32,814 nt of DNA, from the NCBI GenBank assembly GCA_937128055.1, contig CAKZMC010000152.1, positions 1 to 32,814 of the forward strand. The letters are read 5' to 3'. Position numbers and translations under genes: made by a program. This document shows, in pieces, positions 14,073 through 22,630 of this stretch; position 1 is the stretch's first letter; each line of letters begins with the position of its first letter. This DNA is from an uncultured Actinomycetes bacterium (GTDB taxonomy: Bacteria > Actinomycetota > Geothermincolia > Geothermincolales > RBG-13-55-18). Below the pieces are notes generated by a model that saw only the letters and a list, made by a program, of their open reading frames with translations, ran no database searches and was not told the DNA's origin.

Positions 14073-17060
14073 TCAGTCCTCCTCCCTCTCCTCCGCCCTC
14101 TCCGCGGCCGGCGCGCGGGCCTCGCCGCCCCCCGGCCTTCTCGGCGGGAAAGCGAGGGGCAGCGTGAAGTGGAAGGTGCTTCCCCTGCCGAAATCGCTTT
14201 CCACCCAGATGCTCCCGCCGTGCGCCTCCACGATGCTCTTGCTCAGGTAAAGGCCCAGGCCGGTCCCGTACACCTCACGGGTGGCGCGGTTGTCCACGCG
14301 GTGGAATTTCTCGAAGATATGGGGAATGTGCTCGACGGGTATCCCCACCCCCTGGTCGCTGACGCTGCACTTGATGAGGTGGCGCTGCATCTCCAGGGAG
14401 ATGACGATCTTTCCCCCCTCCGGCGAATATTTCACCGCGTTGTCCACCAGGTTTACGAAGACCTGCTCGATCTTGTCGGGGTCGGCGTGCACCGTCATGC
14501 TCTCGTGGGGCGCCCTCATCTGGATGACGTGGTTGGAGGTCTGGGAACGCAGCTTCTCCACCACGATCTCGGCCAGCCGCAGCAGGTCGAACTCGCGCTT
14601 CTTGAGCTCCATGCGCCCCGAGTCTATGCGGGACATGTCCAGGAGATCGGAGATGAGGCGCGTCAGGCGGTCGGTCTCCTCCTCAATGACCTTCAGGAAC
14701 TGCTGCCGTGTCTGCTCGTTGAAGTCGACGTCGCCGCGCCGCAGGGTGGCCGTGTAGGCCTTGATGGAGGTCAGGGGGGTGCGCAGCTCGTGGGAGACGG
14801 TGGACACGAAATCGGACTTGGCCTGCTCCAGTTCCCGCAGGGTGGTCACATCGCGGATGACGGCTATGATCCCCAGGCGGTTTCCGGGTTCCACCTCGAT
14901 GAGGGAGGTCTCCACCTCCAGGGTCCTCCTGTCCGGGGCGGGGAGGTATATCTCCTCCGCCATCTCCGCGCCCGCGTTGAGGCTCTTGAGGAAGATGTTG
15001 GCGAGGGCGGGGACGTGTATGACCTCCTTCACGTGGCGGAGGTTGATGTAGGGGAAAGGCGGGAGATTGAGGATCTTCTCGGCCGCCGAGTTGACCAGGA
15101 TCACCCGCGCCTCGTTGTTCACCGCGATCACCCCGTCGTTGATGGAATAGAGCATGGCCTCCGTGCGGCGCTGGTCCTCGGTTATCAACCGGTAGAGGTT
15201 GGCGTTCTCCAGAGCGATGGCCGCCTGGTTGACGAAGAGGCTGAGAAGGCGCACGTCATCCTCGCTGAAGGCGCGCTTGTCGTGGGGCATGGCCAGCTCG
15301 AGCACCCCTTTAGTCACGCCCTGCCAGGTTATGGGGATGGCGATGTAGGAGATGGGCCCCGCGAGGCCCTCTCCCCACGGCCCCGCCTTGGCGGGGCGGA
15401 TCTCCGCGAGTCGCAGCGGCTCGCCTTTTGCGGCCGCCTGTCCGGCGCAGTACTCACCGGGGCGGAAAGAAAGCCCGAGGGAGGCGCTCTCCAGGCCGTT
15501 GAGGGCCTTCACCCGGTAGGACTCGTCATCCTCGCGCAGGGAGAGCACCCCTATTTCCGCCTCCACCAGGCTCACCGCCTTGTTGAGCAGGAAGTCCACC
15601 AGGTTGCCGATGTCCTGCTCGTGCACCAGGGAGCGTCCCACCTCGTAGAGGGCGGTCTGCTCCTCCACGCGGCGGGCGATGAGCAGCAGGAGGTCGTCCC
15701 GGATCTCGTCGACCTTCACCCTCTCCGTGATGTCGTCGAGGATGAGCACGGACCCGCTGGAGGGCTCGAAACCGGCTCGTATGGGCGAGATGCGCAGGGA
15801 TAATATGCGTTCCGGGTTGCTGCGCAGGCGCACCTCGAAGCTGCCGGTGGCGGCGCTCTCGTAGCCGATTCTCGCGTCCTCCATGGACTGCCGCAGGGAT
15901 TCGTGGTCGATGGGGGAGGACTCCAGTATTTCCTGCAGGGTGGATTCGCCGGGAAGGATCTCCAGGCCGAGGAGGTCGCGCGCCGCCTGGTTGGCCAGGA
16001 TCACCTTGCCTGCCTGGTCGGTCACCAGCAGGCCGCTGCTCATGCTGCTCACGATGACCTCGCTGCGCGAGAGGACCATCTGGTAGAGCTCCGAGCGGGC
16101 AATGGCCGAGGCCGCCAGGTTGGAGAGGGTGGCCAGCATCTGGAGGTCCTGCGGGTGGAAGGCCTGGGGCCTGGCGGCGGCCAGGCAGAGCACCCCCATC
16201 AACTCCCCGCCCATGAGGATGGGCGCGGCTATGGTGGACTGAGCCTCCTCGAAGGCCGGTCCGCGGCCTCCCTCGCCGCTCTCCTGCCGGGAACGGTCGA
16301 GGAGGACGGGCTTCCTCTCCAGGGCCACGCGCCCTATGAAACCCTCGCCCACGGCTATCTCGCTCCCCACTTCCAGGCCCTGCTCAGGGAGGGTGAAGTC
16401 CTGCAGCTTCAGCTTCCCGGTGTTGTGGTCCAGCAGCCAGATGGACCCCAGGTCGGCGTGGATGAGGTCCGCTATGGCGACCAGGAGATAATGCAGGGTC
16501 TCGCCGAGGTCCACCTTCTCCATGAGCTCGGAGCTGAGGCTGTAGAGCGCCTCTATCCGCTCCGTGCGCCCGTGCTCCCGGCGGTCGATCTCGGCCAGGA
16601 TGGAAAGGAAGACGGAGGCCCCCATGAGCACGAGGACGTTCACCAGGAGCGGGGCGCCGTCCGCCCCCAGGGATATCCCCGCCAGGAAGCAGGCCAGCGC
16701 GTAGGCGCCGCCGGCTGCGGCGGCGAGAAGCAGGGCGACGGTCCAGCTGTAATAGAAGGACGAGGTGGCGACGAGCAGGAAGAGGAGGGGGAAGAAGGGG
16801 CTCGCCGCGCCGTGCGTCGCGTAGACCAGGTAGCAGCAGAGGGCGACGTCGGCCGCCAACAGGAAGAGGCCGGGCTTCCATGCCCGGTCCCCGGTACCCC
16901 GCCGCCGCAGGAGGTGGTAGGCCAATCCCAGCGCGGCGAGGGAGGCGGTGACCGCCGCCCAGGCAACATAGTTTACGCTCTCTCCCGTGTAAAGGGGGTA
17001 GAGCCCGACGATGAGGAATGCCATCCAGTGGGACAGCGCCATGAACCTCGTCGACTTCAT
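14073..17060 (-). CDS. Membrane sensor histidine kinase with GAF-PAS-GAF-PAS sensing region
   Basis: About 995 residues from the ATG at 17060 (AAAAGGAGAGG just upstream; a GTG at 17078 lacks such a site). Five or six membrane helices fill residues 1-160, then come GAF (about 170-325), PAS (about 335-450), GAF (about 470-625) and PAS (about 635-745). The HisKA H-box is SHELRTPLTS with phospho-acceptor His at 757. The HATPase domain follows with the N-box NLVDNAVKYSPEGG, G1 DQGVGIP and G2 GTGLGLYL. The tail is a Pro/Glu/Arg-rich extension. The many GAF/PAS modules suggest that several intracellular signals are integrated. It heads a minus-strand cluster with two response regulators. Confidence 0.95.
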   Translation of the reverse strand: MKSTRFMALSHWMAFLIVGLYPLYTGESVNYVAWAAVTASLAALGLAYHLLRRRGTGDRAWKPGLFLLAADVALCCYLVYATHGAASPFFPLLFLLVATSSFYYSWTVALLLAAAAGGAYALACFLAGISLGADGAPLLVNVLVLMGASVFLSILAEIDRREHGRTERIEALYSLSSELMEKVDLGETLHYLLVAIADLIHADLGSIWLLDHNTGKLKLQDFTLPEQGLEVGSEIAVGEGFIGRVALERKPVLLDRSRQESGEGGRGPAFEEAQSTIAAPILMGGELMGVLCLAAARPQAFHPQDLQMLATLSNLAASAIARSELYQMVLSRSEVIVSSMSSGLLVTDQAGKVILANQAARDLLGLEILPGESTLQEILESSPIDHESLRQSMEDARIGYESAATGSFEVRLRSNPERILSLRISPIRAGFEPSSGSVLILDDITERVKVDEIRDDLLLLIARRVEEQTALYEVGRSLVHEQDIGNLVDFLLNKAVSLVEAEIGVLSLREDDESYRVKALNGLESASLGLSFRPGEYCAGQAAAKGEPLRLAEIRPAKAGPWGEGLAGPISYIAIPITWQGVTKGVLELAMPHDKRAFSEDDVRLLSLFVNQAAIALENANLYRLITEDQRRTEAMLYSINDGVIAVNNEARVILVNSAAEKILNLPPFPYINLRHVKEVIHVPALANIFLKSLNAGAEMAEEIYLPAPDRRTLEVETSLIEVEPGNRLGIIAVIRDVTTLRELEQAKSDFVSTVSHELRTPLTSIKAYTATLRRGDVDFNEQTRQQFLKVIEEETDRLTRLISDLLDMSRIDSGRMELKKREFDLLRLAEIVVEKLRSQTSNHVIQMRAPHESMTVHADPDKIEQVFVNLVDNAVKYSPEGGKIVISLEMQRHLIKCSVSDQGVGIPVEHIPHIFEKFHRVDNRATREVYGTGLGLYLSKSIVEAHGGSIWVESDFGRGSTFHFTLPLAFPPRRPGGGEARAPAAERAEEREED

Positions 17061-17196
17061 GAGCCTCTCCTTTTCCACCCATTAGAATATCGATTATATG
17101 CATGCGGTCCTTGAACGCCTGCGCTTGCTCCTCGAACCCCGTCCGGCGCCACGCTCCCCGCGCGCAACTGCTATCATAGGCTGGAGAGGAGGAAGC

Positions 17197-18288
17197 ATGG
17201 CCTTGCAGGTGGGAATCATAGGATTGCCCAACGCGGGGAAATCGACCATCTTCAACGCCCTCACCCGCGCAGGAGCGGCGGTTGCCGGCTACCCCTTCAC
17301 CACCGTGGACCCCAACCACGGCGTGGCGCTCGTGCCCGACCCCCGGCTGGAGGCTGTTTCCAGGGCCGCCGGCTGCGAGAAGACCGTGCCGGCCGACCTC
17401 AGGTTGGTGGACATCGCGGGGCTGGTGGAAGGGGCGCACCGCGGCGAGGGCTTGGGCAACCAGTTCCTCGCCCACATAAGGGAGGTGGACGCCGTGGCCC
17501 ACGCCGTGCGCTGCTTCTCCTCCCCGGACGTGGCCCACGTGCGCGCCGAGCTCGACCCGCGCACGGACATCGACGTGGTCAACGCCGAGCTGATGCTGGC
17601 GGACCTGGCGACCGTGGAGCGGCGCAAGGAGAGGATAGCCAAGGCGGCCCGCAGCAGGGACCGCGAGAAGGCCAGGGAGATGGAAGTGCTGTCGCGCGTG
17701 GAAGAGGGCCTGAACCGGGAGGTCCCCGTGCGCCGGCAAGAACTCGGCGCGGAAGACGAGGAGCTGTTGTCCGGCCTCTTCCTGCTCACCGCCAAGCCGG
17801 TCATCTACGTGGCCAACCTGGGGGAGGAACAGCTGGGCGCGGACGGCGCCCTACTGGAGGCAGTGCGGGAAAAGGCGGAAGAGGAGAAGGCGGAGTGGGT
17901 GGCCTTCTGCGCCAAGCTGGAGGCGGAGATCGAGGAGCTGGACCCGGATGAGGTCAGGGAATTCCTGGAAGCCTACGGCATAGAACGGCTTGGATTGGAA
18001 GAATTTGCTAAAAGATGCTACGCGCTGCTGGGCCTCGTCACCTTCTTCACCACGGAGTCCGGGGAATGCCGGGCCTGGCCCCTGCGGGAGGGGAGCACCG
18101 CCGTGCAGGCGGCGGGCAAGATCCACACGGACATGGAGCGGGGGTTCATTCGCGCCGAGGTCATCGGGTGGGAGGAGTTCACCTCCTACGGTTCCTTTCA
18201 CGCCGCGCGCGAGAAGGGGGCCGTGCGCATCGAGGGCCGTGATTACCTGGTGCGCGACGGCGACGTCATCCTCTTCCGCTTCTCCTGA
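17197..18288 (+). CDS. ychF: Ribosome-associated Obg-like ATPase YchF
   Basis: A 363-residue member of the universally conserved OLA1/YchF family, which binds ATP rather than GTP and associates with ribosomes and stress responses. The P-loop is GLPNAGKST (residues 9-17), switch motif YPFTTVDPN, and G3 VDIAGLVEGAHRGEGLGNQFL. The base-recognition motif is NLGEE in place of NKxD, which fits ATP preference. A coiled-coil region (about 130-200) and the TGS domain at the C-terminus complete the usual architecture, ending RDYLVRDGDVILFRFS. The ATG at 17197 has GAGAGGAGG upstream; an earlier in-frame ATG at 17098 has none. It is divergent from the kinase gene across about 136 bases that must hold both promoters. 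Confidence 0.97.
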   Translation: MALQVGIIGLPNAGKSTIFNALTRAGAAVAGYPFTTVDPNHGVALVPDPRLEAVSRAAGCEKTVPADLRLVDIAGLVEGAHRGEGLGNQFLAHIREVDAVAHAVRCFSSPDVAHVRAELDPRTDIDVVNAELMLADLATVERRKERIAKAARSRDREKAREMEVLSRVEEGLNREVPVRRQELGAEDEELLSGLFLLTAKPVIYVANLGEEQLGADGALLEAVREKAEEEKAEWVAFCAKLEAEIEELDPDEVREFLEAYGIERLGLEEFAKRCYALLGLVTFFTTESGECRAWPLREGSTAVQAAGKIHTDMERGFIRAEVIGWEEFTSYGSFHAAREKGAVRIEGRDYLVRDGDVILFRFS

Positions 18289-18317
18289 CGCGTCGCCGGG
18301 GCTGCCGCCCCGCCTCC

Positions 18318-19274
18318 CTACACCTCGGACTTCTTCAGGAGGTGGCTGATCACCTGAGAGGCGCCGGAATGCGGGTCTATTTCCCGCGTCTCCACCAGCT
18401 TCCGCACCAGCTCCACCATCTCCGGGTCCTCGTGCAGGGCGCGCTCCACCGTTCTCTCCACGCGCCGGTTGATGATCTCCTGGAGCTCGGCCAGGATGCG
18501 CTCCCGCGCCTTCTTCTCCAGCAGCCCCTTTTCCTGCAGGTAAAGATGGTGTTCGAGGATGGCGTCGGCCAGTTCGTCCACCCCCTGGCCGGTGGTGGCG
18601 ACGGTGCGGATGACGGGGGGCACGCGGTCCTCGCCCCGCTGGGACATGTCCAGCATCATGGTGATCTCGGCGAAGGTCCTGCCGGCGTCCTCGCGGTCGG
18701 CCTTGTTGACCACGAAGATGTCCCCGATCTCCATGATGCCCGCCTTGAGGGCCTGGATCTCGTCCCCGCCGCCGGGCATGCTCACCACCACCGAGGTGTG
18801 GGCCAGCTTGACGATATCCACCTCCACCTGCCCCGCGCCCACCGTCTCGATGATGACCATGTCCTTGCCGAAGGCATCCAGGATGTTCACCGCGTCGTTG
18901 GTGGCCACGCTGACGCCCCCCAGTGAACCGCGCGTCCCCATGGAGCGTATGAAGACCTCGGGGTCGGTTGCCAGGTCCTGCATGCGTACGCGGTCTCCCA
19001 GGACCGCGCCGCCGGTGAAGGGACTGGTGGGATCGATGGCGATGATGCCCACGCTCTTGCCCCTGGCGCGCAGCTCCTTGGTCAGGGAGTTGACCAGGGT
19101 GCTCTTGCCGCTGCCCGGCGGCCCCGTGATGCCAACGATATGCGCCCTGCCGGTATGTTCGTGCAGGCGCCGGATGGGGTCCTTCGCCGCGGGATCCCCG
19201 TTTTCCACCAGGGTGATGAGCCTCGCCACGGCCCGGCGGTCACCTTCCAGGAGACGGGAGAGAAGATCGTCCAT
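18318..19274 (-). CDS. meaB: Methylmalonyl-CoA mutase-associated GTPase MeaB
   Basis: A 318-residue G3E-family GTPase that protects and reloads adenosylcobalamin-dependent acyl-CoA mutases. It has the P-loop GPPGSGKST (51-59), the IDPTSPFTGGAVLGDRVRM switch region, ETVGAGQVEVD, the base motif VVNKADRE and the C-terminal dimerisation helices. Length is typical (about 320). The ATG at 19274 follows AAAGGAGG. No mutase subunit, epimerase or carboxylase is visible in the window, so its client must be encoded elsewhere. The gene points toward ychF (convergent, 29 bases between stops). Confidence 0.95.
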   Translation of the reverse strand: MDDLLSRLLEGDRRAVARLITLVENGDPAAKDPIRRLHEHTGRAHIVGITGPPGSGKSTLVNSLTKELRARGKSVGIIAIDPTSPFTGGAVLGDRVRMQDLATDPEVFIRSMGTRGSLGGVSVATNDAVNILDAFGKDMVIIETVGAGQVEVDIVKLAHTSVVVSMPGGGDEIQALKAGIMEIGDIFVVNKADREDAGRTFAEITMMLDMSQRGEDRVPPVIRTVATTGQGVDELADAILEHHLYLQEKGLLEKKARERILAELQEIINRRVERTVERALHEDPEMVELVRKLVETREIDPHSGASQVISHLLKKSEV

Positions 19275-19342
19275 GTTGCCTCCTTTACAGCTTTCCCGCC
19301 TATATTCTTCACGTTTGGCCGCAAGCTGTCAAAGGGGCGCAT

Positions 19343-19595
19343 GGCAACACTTGGGGGCCAGGCCTCGTTTGTTGTCTTTTTGGGATGTACCCGGGGGGTG
19401 AAGGCATCATGGCGAGGTGCGCCGCCCTGCCCTTTACCGCCATCCCGAGGAGGCACGCGGCGCCCCAATAACGTCATCGCGAGCGAAAGCGAAGCGATCT
19501 CGTCAGGATGGAGGGTTTCTCCGTGTGAGATTGCTTCGTTGCTCCGCTCCTCGCAATGACGTTTCCCGGGGGGTTCTCGCAATGGCGTTTTTCGG
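19343..19595 (+). repeat. Dispersed intergenic repeat, copy A, with long imperfect hairpin
   Basis: This block matches 28700-28996 in the opposite orientation. Two stretches are identical: 27 bases (19403-19429 with 28894-28868) and 33 bases (19471-19503 with 28828-28796). It contains an imperfect inverted repeat at 19472-19561, starting CGTCATcGCGAG and ending CTCGCaATGACG. Translations of such repeats give the well-known spurious 'HCEERSNEAI' peptide. It has no coding capacity that I accept. It resembles a MITE- or REP-like element whose mover is encoded elsewhere. Confidence 0.8.
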
Positions 19596-19664
19596 TGTCA
19601 ATGCTTTGGGCCCAGGCCTAATGCGTTCCCTCTTATGGAGGCGGGGTCTGAGTTTCGCGGTGCG

Positions 19665-19700
19665 GTCGTGCCGGAGACGGCCGTCGTGCCGGAGACGGCG
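19665..19700. repeat. 18-bp tandem duplication
   Basis: Two head-to-tail copies of an 18-base unit beginning GTCGTGCCGGAGACGG differ only in the last base. They lie in the gap upstream of the DUF192 gene. Each unit contains a small palindrome (GCCG...CGGC). Confidence 0.7.
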
Positions 19701-19813
19701 CATGGTAAGGGGGAAAGCGAGGGGTGGGAAGAAGAGCGGTGGGCGGGAGCGCAAGGCTTGCTGGCGTGGCGGTGGGCGTGGGATTTCCCGCCCGCCTGTT
19801 GTATGCTTCCTCC

Positions 19814-20179
19814 ATGCGTTACGTGAAGGTAATTGACGCTGCGCGGCGTGTTGCCGTGGCGGATAGGGTGGGAGTGGCGGAGACGCCATCCTCGCGAAGG
19901 CGGGGCCTCCTGGGAACGGACGCGCTTGCCGAGGGAGAGGGGCTCCTCCTCGTGCCCTGCCGCCAGGTGCACACCTTCGGCATGCGCTATCCCGTAGACG
20001 TGGTCTTCCTGGATGGATCACACCGGGTGGTCCGCGTGGCGGGGTCGCTCAAGCCCTGGAGGTTGAGCCCCGTGGTGTGGCGCGCGCGGGCGGTGCTCGA
20101 GCTCCCCGCGGGGAGGACCGAGAGGACGGGGATCACGGAGGGGAATCTCCTGGAGGTCATATCCCTGCCCGAGGGGTGA
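19814..20179 (+). CDS. DUF192 family protein
   Basis: A 121-residue protein matching DUF192, a small beta-barrel family of unknown function. Family blocks are the SRRRGLLG segment (about 35-42), a VHTFGMRYPVDVVFLD core (about 61-76), a KPWR step, and ARAVLELPAG..ERTGI near the end. No signal peptide is seen, although many homologues have one. The ATG at 19814 is preferred because the upstream in-frame sequence is Arg/Gly-rich and unlike the family. There is no clear ribosome-binding site, so a short or leaderless transcript is possible. It precedes fdhD on the same strand by 72 bases. Confidence 0.88.
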   Translation: MRYVKVIDAARRVAVADRVGVAETPSSRRRGLLGTDALAEGEGLLLVPCRQVHTFGMRYPVDVVFLDGSHRVVRVAGSLKPWRLSPVVWRARAVLELPAGRTERTGITEGNLLEVISLPEG

Positions 20180-20251
20180 GGCGGCGCGCGGCCCGGGCAT
20201 GCGCGATCACGCGCGCGCCTTTGTTGTCGTTGTCTGCCCCGAACCTTTATC

Positions 20252-21085
20252 ATGGAATGCATGATCTCTTGGAGGATAACCAGGTTTTTCAGGCAAGGCG
20301 GGTCGGAGGAGAGCGACGACCGCGTGGCCGTCGAGTCTCCCCTGGAAATTATTGTTAACGACATGCCCCTGGTGGCCCTCATGCGCCTCCCCGGCATGGA
20401 CAAGGAGCTGGCGGTGGGTTTCTGCCTCACCGAGAGGATCATCGATGGCATGGAACAGGTAAAGCTTCTCAGGCACTGCGGGCAGCGTGAGGCTGCGGCG
20501 GGCAGGGGAGAGGAGGCCGGCGAGGACGAGCTGGACCGCGGCAACGTGGTGGAGCTGGAGGTGGATAACCCCCGGGGAAGGGAGCGCTTTGCGCCCGCCT
20601 ACGTGGTGCGCACGGGATGCGGGGGCGCGGACCTCTCCGCGCTGGAGGATTTCGACGAGGGCTGCGTGGCCTCGCGCCTGCAGGTTCCCCTGCGAGTGGT
20701 CCTGGAGCTGGGGGAGAAGCTGGCCGCAGGGCAGGAGGTCTTCCGCGCCACCGGCGGCACGCACGGGGCGGGAATCTTCGACGCCAGGGGGGTAGCGCTG
20801 GTGGTGGCGGAGGACGTGGGCCGGCACAACGCCCTGGACAAGGCGGTGGGCTGGTGCGCCCTGCACGGCGTGACGCTCGAGGACAAGCTGCTCATGCTCT
20901 CGGGGCGCGTGAGCTACGAGATGTCCCTCAAGGCCGTGAGGGTGGGCACCCCCGTGGTCGTCTCGCTGGCGGCTCCCACCTCGCTGGGGTTGCGCGTCGC
21001 GGAGCGCGCGGGCCTCACCGTGGTGGGCTTCTGCGACGGCCGGAGGTGCAACGTCTATACCCACGGCTGGAGGATCGTGCCGTGA
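20252..21085 (+). CDS. fdhD: Formate dehydrogenase accessory sulfurtransferase FdhD
   Basis: A 277-residue protein that passes sulfur from cysteine desulfurase to the molybdenum/tungsten-bis-MGD cofactor of formate dehydrogenase. Family blocks are VAVESPLEIIVND, DKELAVGFCLTERII, GGTHGAGIF and EDVGRHNALDKAVGW, then LSGRVSYEM. The catalytic loop reads RTGCGGADLS: the first cysteine (C123) is present, but the second cysteine of the usual CxxC is replaced by alanine. The start is not certain: ATG at 20252 or 20261, neither with a strong ribosome-binding site; a GTG at 20324 has GGAGGAGAG upstream but would truncate the N-terminus. It is followed by mobA, so the pair supports a molybdoenzyme whose structural gene is not in the window. 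Confidence 0.92.
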   Translation: MECMISWRITRFFRQGGSEESDDRVAVESPLEIIVNDMPLVALMRLPGMDKELAVGFCLTERIIDGMEQVKLLRHCGQREAAAGRGEEAGEDELDRGNVVELEVDNPRGRERFAPAYVVRTGCGGADLSALEDFDEGCVASRLQVPLRVVLELGEKLAAGQEVFRATGGTHGAGIFDARGVALVVAEDVGRHNALDKAVGWCALHGVTLEDKLLMLSGRVSYEMSLKAVRVGTPVVVSLAAPTSLGLRVAERAGLTVVGFCDGRRCNVYTHGWRIVP

Positions 21086-21137
21086 CGCTGAGGAAAAGCG
21101 CCCCCAAGGCGGAGAACACGCGGTGAGGAAGGACGGC

Positions 21138-21761
21138 ATGGAAGGGAACGGGGGCGCTGGCTTCACGGAAGGCGACTTCACCGCGGCCGTTCTCGCGGGG
21201 GGAAAGGGAAAGCGGCTCGGCATGGGCAAGACATCGCTCTCCATAGGCGGGGAGCCGGTGCTCTCGCGCATCATCGCCGTCCTCGCAGGCATCTTCCCCC
21301 ACATCCTCCTGGTGGGGCAGGAGAGGAACCACGGGCTCGCGGAATTCACCGGCGCCAGGGTGCGCGCCGTCCACGACCTGCTTCCGGGGAAGGGCCCTTT
21401 GGGCGGCATCTACACTGCCCTGGAATATTCTACCACCTCCTACGTGTTCGTCATGGCCTGCGACATGCCCTATCCTCGACCCGAGCTCATCCGGCGGCTG
21501 CTGGAGCGAGCTTACGGCTGGGAAGCGGTGGTGCCCAGGCGCGGCGAGTACATCGAGCCGCTCTTCGCGGTGTACGCGCGGGAGACGCGGGGAAGGATGG
21601 AGCGCAGGCTGCGCGAGGGACGCCTCAAGATACACGAGCTCATCGACGAGCTGCGCGTGCTCTACCTGGAGGAGGAGGAGATCGCGTCCCTGGACCCCGC
21701 CTTCCGCTCCTTCTTCAACATCAACACCCCCCAGGACCTGGAAAACGCCGCCGACCCCTGA
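21138..21761 (+). CDS. mobA: Molybdenum cofactor guanylyltransferase MobA
   Basis: A 207-residue nucleotidyltransferase that joins GMP to molybdopterin to make the guanine dinucleotide cofactor. It has the nucleotide loop LAGGKGKRLGMGKTSL, the segment DLLPGKGPLGGIYTAL, the metal-binding ACDMPYPRPELI, and the C-terminal FFNINTPQDLENA, all typical. In the canonical loop a Ser/Arg-Met appears where this protein has KRLG, a common variant. The ATG at 21138 is preceded by AGGAAGG; a GTG at 21123 would add five residues. It follows fdhD by 52 bases and the two are probably co-transcribed. MobB, MoeA and formate dehydrogenase are not seen nearby. Confidence 0.9.
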   Translation: MEGNGGAGFTEGDFTAAVLAGGKGKRLGMGKTSLSIGGEPVLSRIIAVLAGIFPHILLVGQERNHGLAEFTGARVRAVHDLLPGKGPLGGIYTALEYSTTSYVFVMACDMPYPRPELIRRLLERAYGWEAVVPRRGEYIEPLFAVYARETRGRMERRLREGRLKIHELIDELRVLYLEEEEIASLDPAFRSFFNINTPQDLENAADP

Positions 21762-21967
21762 AATCGCCTCCCTTTCACGTGGCGGAAGGGAAAAGGCCCG
21801 CGGGAAGCCGCTCCTCTTCCTTGTCTCGAACGTGCGCGGGGAAGACGGCCGCCGAGCGGGATCCCACGCCGCAAGGAAGGCCGCACGCGATGGTGGCTCC
21901 CCGCCTGGGGGCGGCACCTGCATCTCGCGGCGCGCGGCCTCTGGCGCGGAGGGCGTGCCCCCGCCGC

Positions 21968-22531
21968 TCATGACCAGAAGAGGCTGGCTATCCCGAAGGC
22001 GATGAAGATGACACCGGATACGCGCCGCATCCACGGCGCCGGGATGACCCTGGCCAGGCTCGCTCCCACCAGGGCGCCGAGGCAGGAGGTCGCCCAGAGG
22101 GCCAGGGTGCCGCCCAGCCATACGAAAAAGGGGTAGGAATACCTGGCGGTGAGCGCGAGGAGGGAGAGCTGGGTCTTGTCCCCCAGCTCCATGAGGGAGA
22201 CCAGGAGGAAGACGGAGAGGAAGGGATTGCGCGCCCGCGCCTCCTCGCCTTCCTCCCCGTCCTCTTGCCGCCTCAAGAGGGTGATAAGCCCGAAGAGGAT
22301 GAAGAGTGCCGCCACCCCGTACTTGATGACCGCTTCCGGCAGGAACTCGTAGAGCGCGGCGCCCACCGAAACCGCCAGCGCGTTGAGGAGGGCGAAGGCG
22401 GCGGCGGCCGCGAGGAAGACCGTCCGGAAGGAATGGCGTCCAGCCAGCGCCAGGATGGCCAGCTGCGTCTTGTCCCCCAGCTCCGCCACGAAGAGAAGTC
22501 CGAAGGCGGCCAGGAAGGCTTTCCACCACAT
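21968..22531 (-). CDS. GDT1/TMEM165 (UPF0016) family cation exporter
   Basis: A 187-residue integral membrane protein with six predicted helices in two homologous halves. Each half carries the family signature ELGDKTQ (about residues 17-23 and 113-119), whose acidic residues bind Mn2+ or Ca2+. A charged cytoplasmic loop (QEDGEEGEEARAR) joins the halves. Bacterial homologues such as MneA export manganese. The ATG at 22531 has no Shine-Dalgarno site; TTAACA eight bases upstream could serve as a -10 for a leaderless transcript. I looked for a yybP-ykoY manganese riboswitch upstream and do not see one. The gene is convergent with mobA. Confidence 0.92.
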   Translation of the reverse strand: MWWKAFLAAFGLLFVAELGDKTQLAILALAGRHSFRTVFLAAAAAFALLNALAVSVGAALYEFLPEAVIKYGVAALFILFGLITLLRRQEDGEEGEEARARNPFLSVFLLVSLMELGDKTQLSLLALTARYSYPFFVWLGGTLALWATSCLGALVGASLARVIPAPWMRRVSGVIFIAFGIASLFWS

Positions 22532-22630
22532 GGGTCCATGTTAACACGAGCGGCGCGAGAGCCGGCCGCGGGAGGGTGAGAGCGGCTTCCCGGGGAAACG
22601 GATGCCTGGGCGCAAAGGCGGTTCGCCCGC

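Noticed and set aside
15903-17114. 403-codon plus-strand frame
   Set aside because: It is antisense to the histidine kinase and composed mostly of Gly, Glu, Val and His; this is the mirror image of coding DNA.
19082-19582. Minus-strand frame including the peptide HCEERSNEAI
   Set aside because: This peptide is a known spurious translation of interspersed repeats; the frame spans repeat copy A and the antisense of MeaB.
22532-22630. Possible yybP-ykoY manganese riboswitch upstream of the GDT1 gene
   Set aside because: The gap is only about 100 bases and I do not find the conserved loop sequences.
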